64,000 nucleotides of DNA from Montifringilla adamsi (Eukaryota; Chordata; Aves; Passeriformes; Passeridae): assembly GCA_017590115.1 (NCBI GenBank), contig JAGGNK010011225.1:4217161-4281160 (forward strand). Reading direction: 5' to 3'. Both the position numbers and the translations under genes were made by a program. Within the stretch, counting starts at the first letter, position 1. Each line of letters starts with the position of its first letter. Below the pieces are notes generated by a model, which saw only the letters and a list, made by a program, of their open reading frames with translations, ran no database searches and was not told the DNA's origin. Shown in pieces: positions 43,946 through 57,602 of this stretch.

Positions 43946-45129
43946 CTTCCTTTTAATAATATCGAAACTCTTTATCATAGAATTGTTTGTGTTTGTGCTG
44001 GTGAATTTTTGCAAAGCACTGTTTACAGGAGGAGCAGAAAGGGAAATGCTGGCACTGACCAGAAAAGTTGGATTCTACATTTATTACCTATTTTCAACTT
44101 AAATATGTTCTAAAGTAGATGACTGTAGCATAAGATGTAGGGGAAAATACAAAATACAAAGCACAGCTCTATTGTTTATAGCGATTGTTTTCCATAACAC
44201 CATATTTTTCAGCCTAGGTACACACATCTCCAAAGGCATTTTAAACAACAGCCTTTGAATGGGCTTTCATTTTAAGTAAATCAGTTTTCTGAAAGGCTCT
44301 CCAGTAAGGATTTGGAATGGATACTTGTGAAGACTACAGGTAATTTTCATTTCCAGGGACAAGGCTTCTTATCTTTGTTAGCCTCTGTACAGATTCTTCC
44401 AGAGAAACATACTGCCTCTTCCTACTCTTTGTCCAACAGCAAGGCCAGCTGTTTGGCAGCAAGGCTGGGCATTCAGCCAGAGCTCTACTTGATCTAGAAA
44501 AGGTTTTATCTTTCCTAATGTATACTGTAAATATTTTGTTCTAGCAGATCCAATTTGAAACTTTCCAGGATGATAGATGAGATCTGCCCTGAGACATCAC
44601 AGACCATTTTTTCTTCCTTGTGGGTAACTGTAGATGTAATTCCTGTGAGATCAAAACATTTTGTCCGTAATTCGTGCTGGTTTCCATGTGGCCCAAACGA
44701 GAGAGTTCAAACTGAATGAGAGAGTTTGAATCAGGCCCAGCTAAGAATTATGCCATGCAGTAAAAATGTCAAGAAATTGTTCTTTGTAGCTGTGTAGAAA
44801 GCTGAGGCAGAGCTGTCTATCCTATATGGTATAATCAAGGTCAAACCACTTCCACCCTGTCTCCCAGCCCTATGCCAGAGCCATTGCTAGCAGTAACAGA
44901 TGGTTTCCAGGCCAGCACCAGGCAATAGAATGTTGTTGCAAAGCCAAGCAGTGTATGGTTAACCATAACATGTCCTCAACAAGAAACATACCACACTCAG
45001 GGCAGGGAAAGGATTTCACTTGTCACAAGGATACTGAAAGCAGAAAACGGCAGGAAGAAATACAGGGCAAAAGGTGAAAAAGACAGCTTCCACATCTTTG
45101 TAATATATGATTTGGAATAATTTGTGCTT

Positions 45130-45695
45130 ATGTGAGATATACATGAAATAAGTTATGCTTGTAAGAAAAATTCTTAAAGTTTTAGACCCACAAGCCAGAG
45201 CCGGGGAGAGATTGCTTCACAAATTGCAAAACCACAGAAGGCAGCTAAGAGAAAGACCTAATTAACAAACAAAAAGACGTGGCTCCGTGCGGAGATGGGC
45301 CCCTTCCCGGGACAGTCCCCCGCATCCCAATACCAGGTTCCCATAACTGGTAACTCGATGATCAGCATTCATCGCTTCCCAGAAACGGTTTTGTTTCTGA
45401 GAAAGGAGACTACATGAATATGTGAAACTGTGAAAAAAATAGGAGAAACTCTGCCCCAGGGGGAAAAAACTGTATAAAAACTATCCAGACAGAGACAGCA
45501 TTTGTGAACAGAGGGGATCCAAAGCGGTAGAGTTCGGATCAGAGTTCACCCAGCGCTGATCCTGGGCTCAACGCTGTCCCTTTGATTGTGGCTACTGGAG
45601 ACTGAATCTTGGTTGTGAAGTAAAATCTATTTTATTAATTATTAATTTGGCTTTATCATTTATTACCTATAACATCTTCAGGACAGATTCTTGTA
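45130..45695 (+). mobile_element. Probable solo LTR
   Basis: A compositionally distinct block contains CAAGCCAGAGCCGGGGAGAG, GGGCCCCTTCCCGGGACAG, a TATAAAAACTATCC box near 45472, a downstream TCACCCAGCGCTGATCCTGGG segment, and an AT-rich end (GTAAAATCTATTTTATTAATTATTAATTTGG). The order TATA box, then R/U5-like region, then AT-rich end, resembles bird ERV LTRs. No internal retroviral genes are adjacent. Boundaries are uncertain. Confidence 0.5.
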
Positions 45696-46959
45696 TGTTC
45701 CCCTGTCTATACGTAACAGATCCAATTCAAGGGAAGACTCTGAAGGGGTCTGCACTTCACAGCCAAGAGTCAGCTATACATTTATGTGATGGAACTCCTG
45801 AAGCATCTCACTGGGTAGTGTGGGGTACAGACTGATGTATGGTCCTCAAAGGTAAGTTATGGAAGAGAAGGATCAAGAGAGGGTCCCCACTAGAGGGCAG
45901 AGGGACTGATCAGTCTACACTGATTATTTCCATCCAACAAAAGTAAGTCTCATGGACCATGTCTGTCACCACCTCATGAGGAACCAACTGGGATAAACTT
46001 CACAGCTATCAGCAGGCAACTCTGAATGAGAAAACAGCTACATTCTGGTGATGAAAAGAGCCCTTCCATATCCCACCAGGCAGCCGTGGAGCCACAGCAC
46101 ATCTGCCTTGTGTCCAAATTAACTTGTTTCCCAGGAGAAGGAGGTCCATGCATCCTTTCTACCACATTGAAAGGAAAAAGCTGAACTTTTATGTTTCTGT
46201 GCATAGAATGAATACCTATCTGCTTGACAGCATCACATAATGAGCTCTACAGGAGACTCTGCAAGTAAAGCCTATCCCATTGCAAGTGTCATCTGTGAGT
46301 AACTATGGCAAAGATCTTCAAAGACCTTCAATTTGAGCTGTAGTACTGGATGGAGGTCAGACTATTCCAAGGCAGGCTCTTGGCTGCAGGGCTGTCAGAT
46401 CCCTCACTCAGCTGAGAAGCACTAGAATCATCAGCGAACTGCCTGGACTCAGTGGAGTGGATCACCAGCCTGTGAAGCCTCACTGCAGGAACCTGGAGCT
46501 GTTTCCAGGCTTCTGGATGCTTTGAGTCAATGGTGAATTTGAGGCATGGGTAAAGGAAAAGCTTCCCCATCACAAAACTACACGGGAGCTTCAGCTTGGC
46601 ACATGGCAGCAGGAATGGCAGCCTCTCCTTGCTCTGGCCCATGACCTGCCTGGAGAGAGCAACAGATATTCTATCTTAAACTAACCACAGTAACCTCAGG
46701 CTATTAGAAACCCTAATCTGTTTAAATGCTGGCATTTCACTATTCCTTTCTCATGCTTTTTCTGCTTTCACCACAATAAATGAATGTTGTTTCTTCAATG
46801 TTACCTGCATGTCCACAGAGCTCATGAGCCCAGGAGCTCAGAGGCACAGACTTACTGTGAAGCCCATGTTTGCTGAGATTAGAGACTAACATTATGAACA
46901 GGCTCCTTAACCCAGCTTGCATGGCTGTGGAATGGAAACTGCCATTGCAGGTAACAATC

Positions 46960-47778
46960 ATGTTCTCTATGCTGGGTTCTGCCCTTGGATCACAACAACC
47001 CCCTGCAACACCAGAGGCTGGCGGAAGAGCGGCTGGAAAGCTGAACATTGGAAAAGGCCCTGGGGGTGCTGGTTAACAGTCAGCTGAACATGAGCCAAAG
47101 TGTGTCCAGGTAGCCAAGAAGGCCAATGGCATCCTGGCCTCTATCAGCAATAGTGTGGCCGGACCAGGAGGACTGGGGCAGGACCGGGAGCAGGACCAGG
47201 GCAGTGATCTTCCCCCTCTGCTTGGCACTGGTGAGTACTCAAATACTGTGCTCAGTTCTGGGCCTCTCACTACAAGAAGGACATGGAGGTGCTGGAGCAA
47301 GTCCAGAGAAGGGAAATGGACTGGGGAAGGGTCTAGAGCATGATTTTGATGAGGAGCATCTGAAGGAGCTGGAATTACTTAGCCTGGAGAAAAGGAGGCT
47401 CAGGCATGACCTTATCACTCTCTAGAACTGCCTGAAAGGAGGGTGTAGCCAGCTGGGAGTTGGTCTCTCCTCCCAGGTAATAAGTTACAGAACATTGAGG
47501 CCTCGATCTGCACCAGGGGAGGTTTAGATTGGCAATTAGGAAAAATGTCCTGAAGAATGAGAGACAACTGTGAGAGTTGTCAAACATTGGCACAGACTGC
47601 CTGGAGAACTGGTGGAGTCACCAAGGGTTGACTCCCTGAAGGGATCCTGGAAGTATTTAAAAGATGTGTATATGTGGCACAGTTTAGTGGTGGACCTGGC
47701 AGTGCTGGGTTAAAGGCTGGACTCGATCGGACCTGGTTGGACCAGATCTTTTCCAATCTAAACAACTCTGTGTGATTC
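46960..47778 (+). mobile_element. CR1 LINE fragment, about 0.8 kb
   Basis: The longest CR1 piece in the window. It starts with the end of the reverse transcriptase-region sequence (AGAAGGCCAATGGCATCCTGGC..AATAGTGTGGC, GCACTGGTGAG, CTACAAGAAGGACATGGAGGTGCTGGAG). It then runs through TTAGCCTGGAGAAAAGGAGGCTCAGG and GGAGGTTTAGATTGG to the 3' end TTTTCCAATCTAAACAACTCTGTGTGATTC. Stops and frameshifts make it non-functional. Confidence 0.92.
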
Positions 47779-50700
47779 ACTGTTGATACCCACAGACAGG
47801 AGATACTGGCACTGCCATCACAAGGGGGGTTTGGAACGCCCAAGCATGTTCTGTTCATCTACAGCCTTCAGGATCCCAAAGGCATGTCTGTTGGACTGCA
47901 TGTGTGTAAGGTCCCAAGGTGAAATGGTACTGACAAGCTGAAGAAGTGCTAGAGAAGTCCCAGGTGATGTCTGTCCACAGTCTGTCCATGCACTGGAAAA
48001 AGCTGATGGTGAGGCTGTTTTTTATTTCTCAAGGAAGGCAGAGGAAGTTGTACAGTGCTATATGATTCCAGTATTGAACCACAGGAGGTTCCCCACCATA
48101 GGAGCATTTGGTGCGAGAAATAGAAATTTGGAGTGCTGGTAGGAAGTCTGGGGGAGAGGTGCCTGAATACTCTTCTGGTTCCTGGCCTTGATTTTAGGTT
48201 CCTCAAAGAGCAAAAGGACATCTGTGTGCTGACTGATGAGTCTTCACTCTGACAGTTTTCCCAGCCCCCTGGCCAACATCTGCATCTGACCACTCCACCT
48301 CTTTTGCTCCTCTTATTCCTAGTCCAGATATTTCTCTACATCAATAAAACTGCCAGCCATGTTCTCTTACCGATGCATGCTTTACCTGTCTTTGTTCCTA
48401 TCCTCATACTAAAGGAGCAGCTAAACCATATTATTCTTTCTTATCAGTCCCTATCTAATCTGTCCTACAGCTGCTGCACATCAGCTTTAGCTAAAAACCC
48501 TGCCAAAAAATCTTGCTCTCCTTTGATCTTCTGTACTTCTCTTCTAACTTATCCATGGTCCAATGCAAATACAGCTCCGGTCAGCACTTTTATATTGGCA
48601 AAAAGCTGTTTCTCTTATGGAAATCTCCTTCCTGAGATGTCCAAGTGATTCAGTTGTGGCCCAAGAACAGTTAAAAATAATAGCTTTGAAGGTGGAGATG
48701 CAGGACATAGATATACTTAAGGAGAGGGAGATGCATTGCAATAGAGCCGTTTCTATTTAAAGAGACAACTCGTGTAGGTATGTGCCTGTGCTGCCTATAG
48801 CTGAGGACCAGTGGGCAGGATGAACCAATGATAAATACTTAGGCAGCTGATCATGCAAGATAAATTATCTTCTCAAAATCTGTACAAGATCAAATACAGC
48901 TTTGATCTAGCATGGGATCTAATAAAAGTGGGCTACATTATTCACAATGATAGTTTTTGCTGACACCTGATGTAACATTAATTCTAACCACAGTTGTTCT
49001 GCTATGTATAAATGATCCTTCCAGGTTTAGTACAGAAGCAGTTGGTGCCCTGTCTGATTGCCATGTTAACATGGCAGATCAGGGTTCCAGGGCACATTCT
49101 CACTAAGTGACTTTTACATCAGCTTTCTCACAGCTTGTCCCGTCGTGCTCTCCCCAGCAGAAAGCTTACACCCAGCAGATATGATGAAAGAGTTTTTATT
49201 CTAATATTGTTCCTAGGAGGAACAATGCATTACTTATAGATTCTTCTCTTAGAAGACAGTCTAGCCCGATCTCCTTTTTCCTTCCATATTAGTGCACATG
49301 CAACCACACTGTGAGTTGGGATTCCCTCCCCTCTGCCAGGATTCACACAACACGTTCTGCATGCCCTCAGCTGTCCTCCGCAGCAGCCTGGAGAGTGACA
49401 ACTTAAAGATGATCCTGGGACCACCTAGATGGGAAACACAAGTAAGGGAGGAATTCTAACCCGTTTATTACTGTGAACTTCCATGAGAGTGGCCTTAATA
49501 TATTCTCTCAGCCTATCATTCAAAGGCAAGCAACCCTTCCAACAAAAGCAACTCTTTGCAAGGCTCCATGTTAACCAGGACAGGAAAACAGAGCATATGA
49601 TTTCATACAAATCTACAGATCCCACTTAGAAAAGTACTTTCAAAAGCTTTATAGATATTTAGCATAAACTTCATTTGTTTATGATCTCTCTCATACTCTG
49701 TAGAGTATTTTCTACAGCTAAAATTATACTTAAAACCCTCTTTGTGCTTGTTATCACAATTTAATTTCACATCTATATAAAGCTTCGAAGAAATAAAGTC
49801 TGTGAGATTTGTCTTCAATTAAGTGTTACTGCTGGCAGAACATCCTCTCTTATGAAAAGGCAGGACTCCCAATCCCTGAGTTGAAAAACAAGCCTTCCAA
49901 AACCTGTATGCTCCCAAACCTTCTCTAAATGATTAAAAGAAACAGAACACAAGAACAACTTTAAAACTTTCATAGAACATCCTTGATACAAAGAAATTGA
50001 ATATGTCACTGAATACTGTAAAAATATGCTGTGTTAAGTATTTAAGTACTGTGTAACAAGCTAAGATAAACATTCATAATAAAGCAGATTTTGAAAGTAA
50101 TCCCCATCAGCATCCCAAATATAGCAATGGAAATAGACTGTGGGAATGTGAAGGCGGCACCTTTACCTTGCTCCTGTTGTAGCATTGCACATCCACACCA
50201 TGCACAGAGTGATGAAAGGTCTCGGAGGCACAGTTCCCGCCAGAAGTGTTGACACACATCCAGCAGTGTGAGGCAAGAATCACACCAGGCCGTCCATGCA
50301 TCCTCTCCCACACTGATCCCACCCTGCATGCAAAGGGAACGGGATGGCTTGTGAACCACCTCCCACGCTTTCCCTATTTACCACACAGCTATTCTATGTC
50401 AGCAGCTAGAAAAGGATTTTCATGTGCATGAACATGCCTGGCTGGAAGCTGCAGCTGTTCAGCTGCTGATTTATCATGTGTTCAGCTTCTCTGACACAGG
50501 GTTGGCAGCCCTTGTAAGAGCAAGGAAGACAGGGTGGGAAGAGGAGATGGCTGGTGGGTGACAGCTGTTTCAGGCTCTGTACTTTAATTGGCTCTGAATA
50601 TACCTCAACAACTTAAATTTGGCTGATGCTTATGGTTCATCAGAAGAGGACATAGAGCCTTGAAGAGAGGAAGGACTGAGCCAAGTAGAAGGTTTAAGGG

Positions 50701-51227
50701 AGAAAATATAACATGGTTTAAGCCTGTTCAGGGTTACTCATGCCTAGACTTCTTTAATGGGAGACACAAGCCATTTTGAAGAAGGTAAAAGCCCGTATTT
50801 CCAGACAACAAGTTAAAAGAATGCCCCAAATCATACCTTGTTAGAACCAGAAACTGATGTTCTGGATTTTTACTTGTCTCCCGGTTGTGATCAGCTACAT
50901 TTGAGACATGAAAATGGTATCTCCACTCTCCCTTTCAGGAATGTATTTACTGAGGAAAAAAAAAAAAAAAAGTGATGATAGTGCAGCTAAGGAAACTGTC
51001 TCCCTGTTACCTCCTCCCCAACATTATCTCCTGGTGACTAGCACACTCTGAAGGTCACTTGTTAGAGATGCACCTCCTTTGGTGAGACAGCCTTTCTCTC
51101 ACACCCCCATCTAGCTTGAGACCTTGATTTGTTCAGTTCTTTCCTCTTCCTGTCTTCATCAGGTATGAGTGTGGTCAGATATACTGCTGAGCCCTAGACT
51201 CTGTGCCTTCTCCATCCATCCATCCCA

Positions 51228-51865
51228 CCATAGAACCACAGAATATTCTGAGTTGGAAGGGACCCTCAAAGACCATTGAGTCCAGCCCTTAAGTGAATGG
51301 CTATGGGCCACAAATGCTACAAAAGAGATCAGAGCTAGTGAAAATTAAGGAGGTGATGCATCAGAGGCTTGCAGTGTGATTGTGGGTGGCCAGAACCAAG
51401 GTCATATGGGCCAAAATCCAAATATCATGTCCAGTCTTTCCTTATACGCTTCCAGGGATGGCGACTCCACTACCTCCCTGGGCAGCCCATTCCAATGTCT
51501 AATCACCCCTTCTGTGAAGTAATTCCTCCTAATGTCCAACCTAAACCTCCCCTGGCACAGCTTGAGGCTGTATCCTCTTGTGCTGTCACTGGATGGCTGG
51601 GAGAAGAGACCAACCCCCACCTGCCTACAGCCTCCTTTCAGGCACTCGTAGAGAGTGATAAGGTCACCCCTGAGCCTCCTTTTCTTCAGCCCGCTCAGCC
51701 ATTCCTCACGGAATTCGTGCTCCAGACCCTTCATCAGTTTTGCTGCCCTCTTCTGGATTCACTCCAGCACCTCAATGCCCTTCCTGATTTGAGAGGCTCA
51801 GAACTTTGAGGGGACACAGGATTCAAGGTGCAGCCTCACCACTGCCAAGTATGGGGGAAGACTTT
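51228..51865 (-). mobile_element. CR1 LINE 3' fragment
   Basis: Begins on the plus strand with CATAGAACCACAGAATATTC and GAGTTGGAAGGGACCCTCAAAGA, the inverted CR1 terminus. It continues with CTTCCAGGGATGGCGACTCC, CCTGGGCAGCCCATTCCAATG, AATGTCCAACCTAAACCTCCCCTGG, CTACAGCCTCCTTTCAGG and CTCCAGCACCTCAATGCCCTTC. The piece from about 51300 to 51420 does not fit the usual spacing and may be subfamily-specific or inserted. The minus strand keeps a 110-codon relic frame. Confidence 0.9.
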
Positions 51866-52859
51866 TCATTACCTGCATCCTCACAAATTCAACAGTGGGA
51901 ATGAAGATTTATCAAAAAGAAAGGATATTTTTGATCCAAACTGTACTTGACTTCCAAACATTCTGAGAATTTTATCTTCAGTGTGGAGTTTCACTCAGTA
52001 AAGAACAGCTGCATTAAAATCAACAAGACTTTAAAAAAATTTAATCCTTGCAAAAGAAGTTCTCACTTGCTACTTTTAGAGGGAAATTCTCACTTTAAGG
52101 AGGCAAGATTAGAAACATGCTTTATTTAGATTTCTCACTGGAGAGGCTAGAAACAGAGGAGAGAAAAAGCTGATGTTAGAAGATGATAATCTTGTCGTGC
52201 CACAACAGACCACCGGGTATTATTTCTCCATATTGTACACATTTATGTAGGAAACATGTAATACCTCCTTTTTTGTAGAGATATTTCAATGTTGTGCTAC
52301 AAGGTTTGACAAATCATTATGAGATAAAGGAATTGGTGTATTATCAAATCATTGCTTATAGATTTCTCAGAGATTTCCTTCTTCTCCAAGTACTTAAAAT
52401 GTGGACCTTCAAACACATTGTGCCCATCCATCCATCCCATGTTTTCAATTACACTTACATAGTATCTGCTGCCTTGAACCCATACAAAGAACTGACAAAG
52501 CCCTATTGTAGCTTCAGAAATTCTAACACAGCTTAAGCTAGTGAGAGACAACTCTCTTTGTGGCTACTTCAGGAAACAGCCTAGCCTCTTCCAAGACAGT
52601 ATTGGGATTGGTGAGAGTCTCTCCTCATTCAAAAGCTGTTTCTGAGTTACTGCCTGTTACAAAGCAGTGGTCTCTACCACTTAGACCTGAAAATGAAATT
52701 GAAGACAATTTTAGCAAAGAGGGAAATCAGGCTCTCTTGAAAGTGTCGACTTTTAAAAGAAGGCAGCAGGGCAGGGAAGCAAACAAAGAAAACAGGTCAT
52801 GAAACTGTTGAGCTTGGAAAGATCTCCATAAGATTGGCCACTGTGTCTTTTTGGCTTCC

Positions 52860-52986
52860 CCCTCCACCTCTTCGAGCAACCTGGTCTAGTGGAAGGCGTC
52901 CCTGCCTATGGCAGGAGGGTTGGAACTAGGTGATCTTTAAGGCTCCTTCCAATGCAAACCACTCTGGGATTCTTTGATTCTATGAA
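52860..52986 (+). mobile_element. CR1 LINE 3' tail
   Basis: GAGCAACCTGGTCTAGTGGAAGGCGTCCCTGCC, TGGCAGGAGGGTTGGAACTAGGTGATCTTTAAGG and TTCCAATGCAAACCACTCTGGGATTCTTTGATTCTATGA: a well-preserved terminus with the ATTCTATGA-type tail, plus orientation, severely 5'-truncated. Confidence 0.92.
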
Positions 52987-54819
52987 AACACTGATCAGTA
53001 TTCCTTTATTTTAAGAGTTTTAACTCAGAAGGTTAAAGATGTGACCTTTACTGGATGTATGAACAGTCAAAACACGGAAATAAAAAGGCTGAGATGTTAG
53101 CTCTGTAGCTGCCTCAGCCTTTTCAGTATTTCAGAGCTGATCTACAAAGTAACTCTTCCAACCATTAGCATACCACAGCAGCTATGCTTGCAGAAATACT
53201 GTCGATCCTCACCTCTCCTTGCTGTACCCAGGCTGACATAGAGGCAAGAATGCAAAGTATTCAGGGCTGAAAGAAGAGACAGTGTAATTCTCTGGTTTAT
53301 TTCTTACAGCATCTATATAAAAAGAACAGAGTTGAGGGGCCGGTTTATTTGTCTTGTTTCAAGTTCAATTAAAACCAAACCAAAACAATCCAAAATCCTT
53401 TGGAAGATGAACCATAAAATGAAGCACTGCTATCAGTAACTCAAGTTGAAATCTCTGCTGAAGATCTGAGCACTTCATTGACCATGCAAGAAATTGTGGT
53501 GAACATACTCCTACATGAGAAATAATTAATAGCTCTTTCATGTGGTTTGGGTTTGGTTAGTTTATTGTGTACTTGTATGTGTACTTTGGCTGTTAGTCCT
53601 GAAAAGAGTCCAAAAATAAATTAATGACCTGCTTTTTCTGAATGACTTCCGGTAAGAAATATTAGGCTGTCACCCTCGTATCAGTTTTCCTTGCTCTGAA
53701 GTCTAAGGGCATAGTCTGAGAATACAACTGCATCAAGCACAACTATCTTTTGCTAACAAATGACACTCTTGTTCTCTCATCCTCTCTCCACCCCCTCCTT
53801 AGTGCCAGCTCTGATCACAAAGTAAACTAATTCAAAATGAACAATGAACTGCTGAAAACTATTACTTTTCTTCCAAGTGCAGTCTTCTGTGAATTAAAAA
53901 GTTAAATTGGCTCACTGATCAATATCAGGGATTGTGCAAAGCAGCAGGGAAAGGAATTAGCAGGATTACGGAGAGCAGGACCTCTCCTTTTGTCACCTTC
54001 TGCAGCAGCTAGTTCATTCAAGAAGTACCATGCAGCTGCATTGGAGGGCTGCTCTAACTATGATTCCCTGATAGTATTTGGCTTTATGCACGGACAACTG
54101 TTCTCCATGCTGTTCTGCAGCCACATTAAGGGCTCTATTGAATGGTCTGGGGAGTCCTAGATTGCTGGAGTTTCTGGGGGTACCTCAGGAGAGGACACTT
54201 TATCCATATGGATGCTGAAGCTGCTCAAGGAAACAGGCAAATCACTGGATTAGAAAGAGAACCATTATGGAAATCATTCTGGGAGGCTGGCTCTTGAAGC
54301 CAATCTTCACATCATGGTGCGTCTGTGTCTGATCCCGTTCCAATAGCAGTGTCCATTTTATTTAGTGATCACTGCATGCGAAACCAACCCTTAGAGACAC
54401 CCCTTGGCACTGGCACTGTCTCCCTGTCCTGTCCACAGTCCTGGACTCAAGCTCAATAAAAACTGAAGTACCCAGCGGAAATGTGGTGCTTTGCGGTGCT
54501 GTCTTGGCGCTACCAATCCAAGGAAAGCCTTCGCATGGTTATGGCACTGCATGGTGCTGCCTGGACACATCATCCAGGCCTCCCCTTTCCCCCGGGGAGT
54601 AGAGTGGCCCTGCCCAGCTCCACGCTCTCTGCTGCTCAGCCTCACCGAAGGAGGTCTGCCTGCACGTGCTTCTCCCCTGAAGAGAAGTCCCTTTAACCCA
54701 CCCTTTTATTTTTGTGGGAACTGGGCGACACTTCTCCAAAGGGATAAGCTGTGTCATGGAGGGGTCAGACAATGCAGTATTTGTGAGAAACCAACACGGA
54801 GGCAGGGCTGCAGCTGTGC

Positions 54820-55196
54820 CAGCCGCTCACGGAGATGAAGGGAAGACAAGTGAGAGGGAATCTCATGAATGTCTGTAAGAATCTGAAGGAAAGTTGTCAA
54901 GAGGATGGAGCCAGGCTCTTCTTGGCGGTGCCAAGCAATAGGACAAGAAGTAAAGGGCAGCAACTGATGCAAAGGAAGAACCTACCTAAACATGCGGAAG
55001 AACCTCTCTCCTGTGTGAGTGACCACACACTGGAACAGGCTGCCCAGAGAGGTGTCGAGTCTCCCTCACTGGAGATTTTCAAGAACTGTCCGGACGCAAC
55101 CGCGTGCCACGTGCCCTGGGACGCGTCTGCTTGAGCAGCAGGGAGGCTGGACTACTGTGGTCCCTTCCAGCCGGACCCATTCCGTGACTCTGGGAG
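54820..55196 (+). mobile_element. CR1 LINE 3' fragment abutting the TENT4A promoter
   Basis: GAAAGTTGTCAAGAGGATGGAGCCAGGCTCTTCTT, CAATAGGACAAGAAGTAAAGGGCA, CACTGGAACAGGCTGCCCAGAGAGG, TCCCTCACTGGAGATTTTCAAGA, GACGCGTCTGCTTGAGCAG, GGGAGGCTGGACTACTGTGGTCCCTTCCAGCC and CATTCCGTGACTCTG are in CR1 order. Its tail is CpG-rich for a CR1 and merges straight into the TENT4A CpG island. Confidence 0.88.
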
Positions 55197-55199
55197 TTA

Positions 55200-56650
<1,451 letters not shown>

Positions 56651-57552
56651 GGCAGGGGATGGCGGGGCACCAACCCGTGCCCTTTTGTAAATCACCTTGG
56701 TCTGTGCCTGCTGGGTGGTTCTTGGCCGAAGCAGCGATTCATGCAGTGTGAGGGAACCCGTAGATGCAAAGGGTTAGGCCTTACTTTGTAATAGGTTGAG
56801 AGGTGAAGTTGTCAGGCCATCATCAGAGGTCACCTACAATAATTAAAGCAAGGGTGTGTGCAGGATGCTTGTCAGAGCTACCAGGTCTCAATTCAGATTG
56901 TAAGGGGGAAGTGGAAGGCTTCCGTTCAGAGGAACTCAAAACCTTTGTGTTAATTTTTAAATGCCTCTGCTTAGGCTGCAGCAAGCTGGTTAGCTTGGGG
57001 AGTGTTAGCAACATCGCTTGAAAGGGAGGTGCCGAGTTCTGTCTGAGATAGACATGAAAGTCAGTGTAGTCTTAGAGCATTTCTCTCAAGTATGTTTTAG
57101 CTCTAGAATAAATTGAGCCAGCCAATACCCATACAGAAATCTTGTCTTTTTGAATAGAACGTTTTTATGATGCTTACCCTGTCTTGTAAGCCATACCTTT
57201 CTCGTATGAGTGGGCAGTTAGTAAGGCCGAGTATTCAGTTTGATCTGGTTGGCATGGAGAAGGGACTAAAATTGAACAAAGCGTGTCTGGGATGCTCTAT
57301 GAGATTGCTTTATTTCACCTGTCAAATTTCATTCAGTCAAGGGGAAATGTTACTTTCTAAAGTTGAGGTTATTTTATTCTTGGAAAAAGTGCTAGCTGCA
57401 TTGACTGACTGTAGCAGATTTCTGATGTCACTTCAAAAATAGTTTCTTGGAACATCCTAACATGAAGACCCTTGGATGCCTGTGAAATAAAGGCATTGTA
57501 TATTTCTAGAGGGGAAATAGCTAAAGATAACAGGGTATGAGCTGGGGATTTT

Positions 57553-57602
57553 TAAGTGAAAGATTTAACTTAAGGACTTCAAGTGAGAGATTTAACTTAA
57601 GG
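57553..57602. repeat. 28-bp tandem duplication
   Basis: AAGTGAAAGATTTAACTTAAGGACTTC is followed at once by AAGTGAGAGATTTAACTTAAGG with one substitution, indicating a recent local duplication within TENT4A intron 1. Confidence 0.75.

Noticed and set aside
51402..51734. 110-codon minus-strand frame with a regular, gene-like appearance
   Set aside because: The sequence is CR1 3'-region DNA. Similar frames at 39109-39423 and in other CR1 fragments show it is repeat-derived.
54835..55134. 99-codon plus-strand frame just upstream of TENT4A
   Set aside because: It is translated CR1 3'-end sequence, with no relation to TENT4A.
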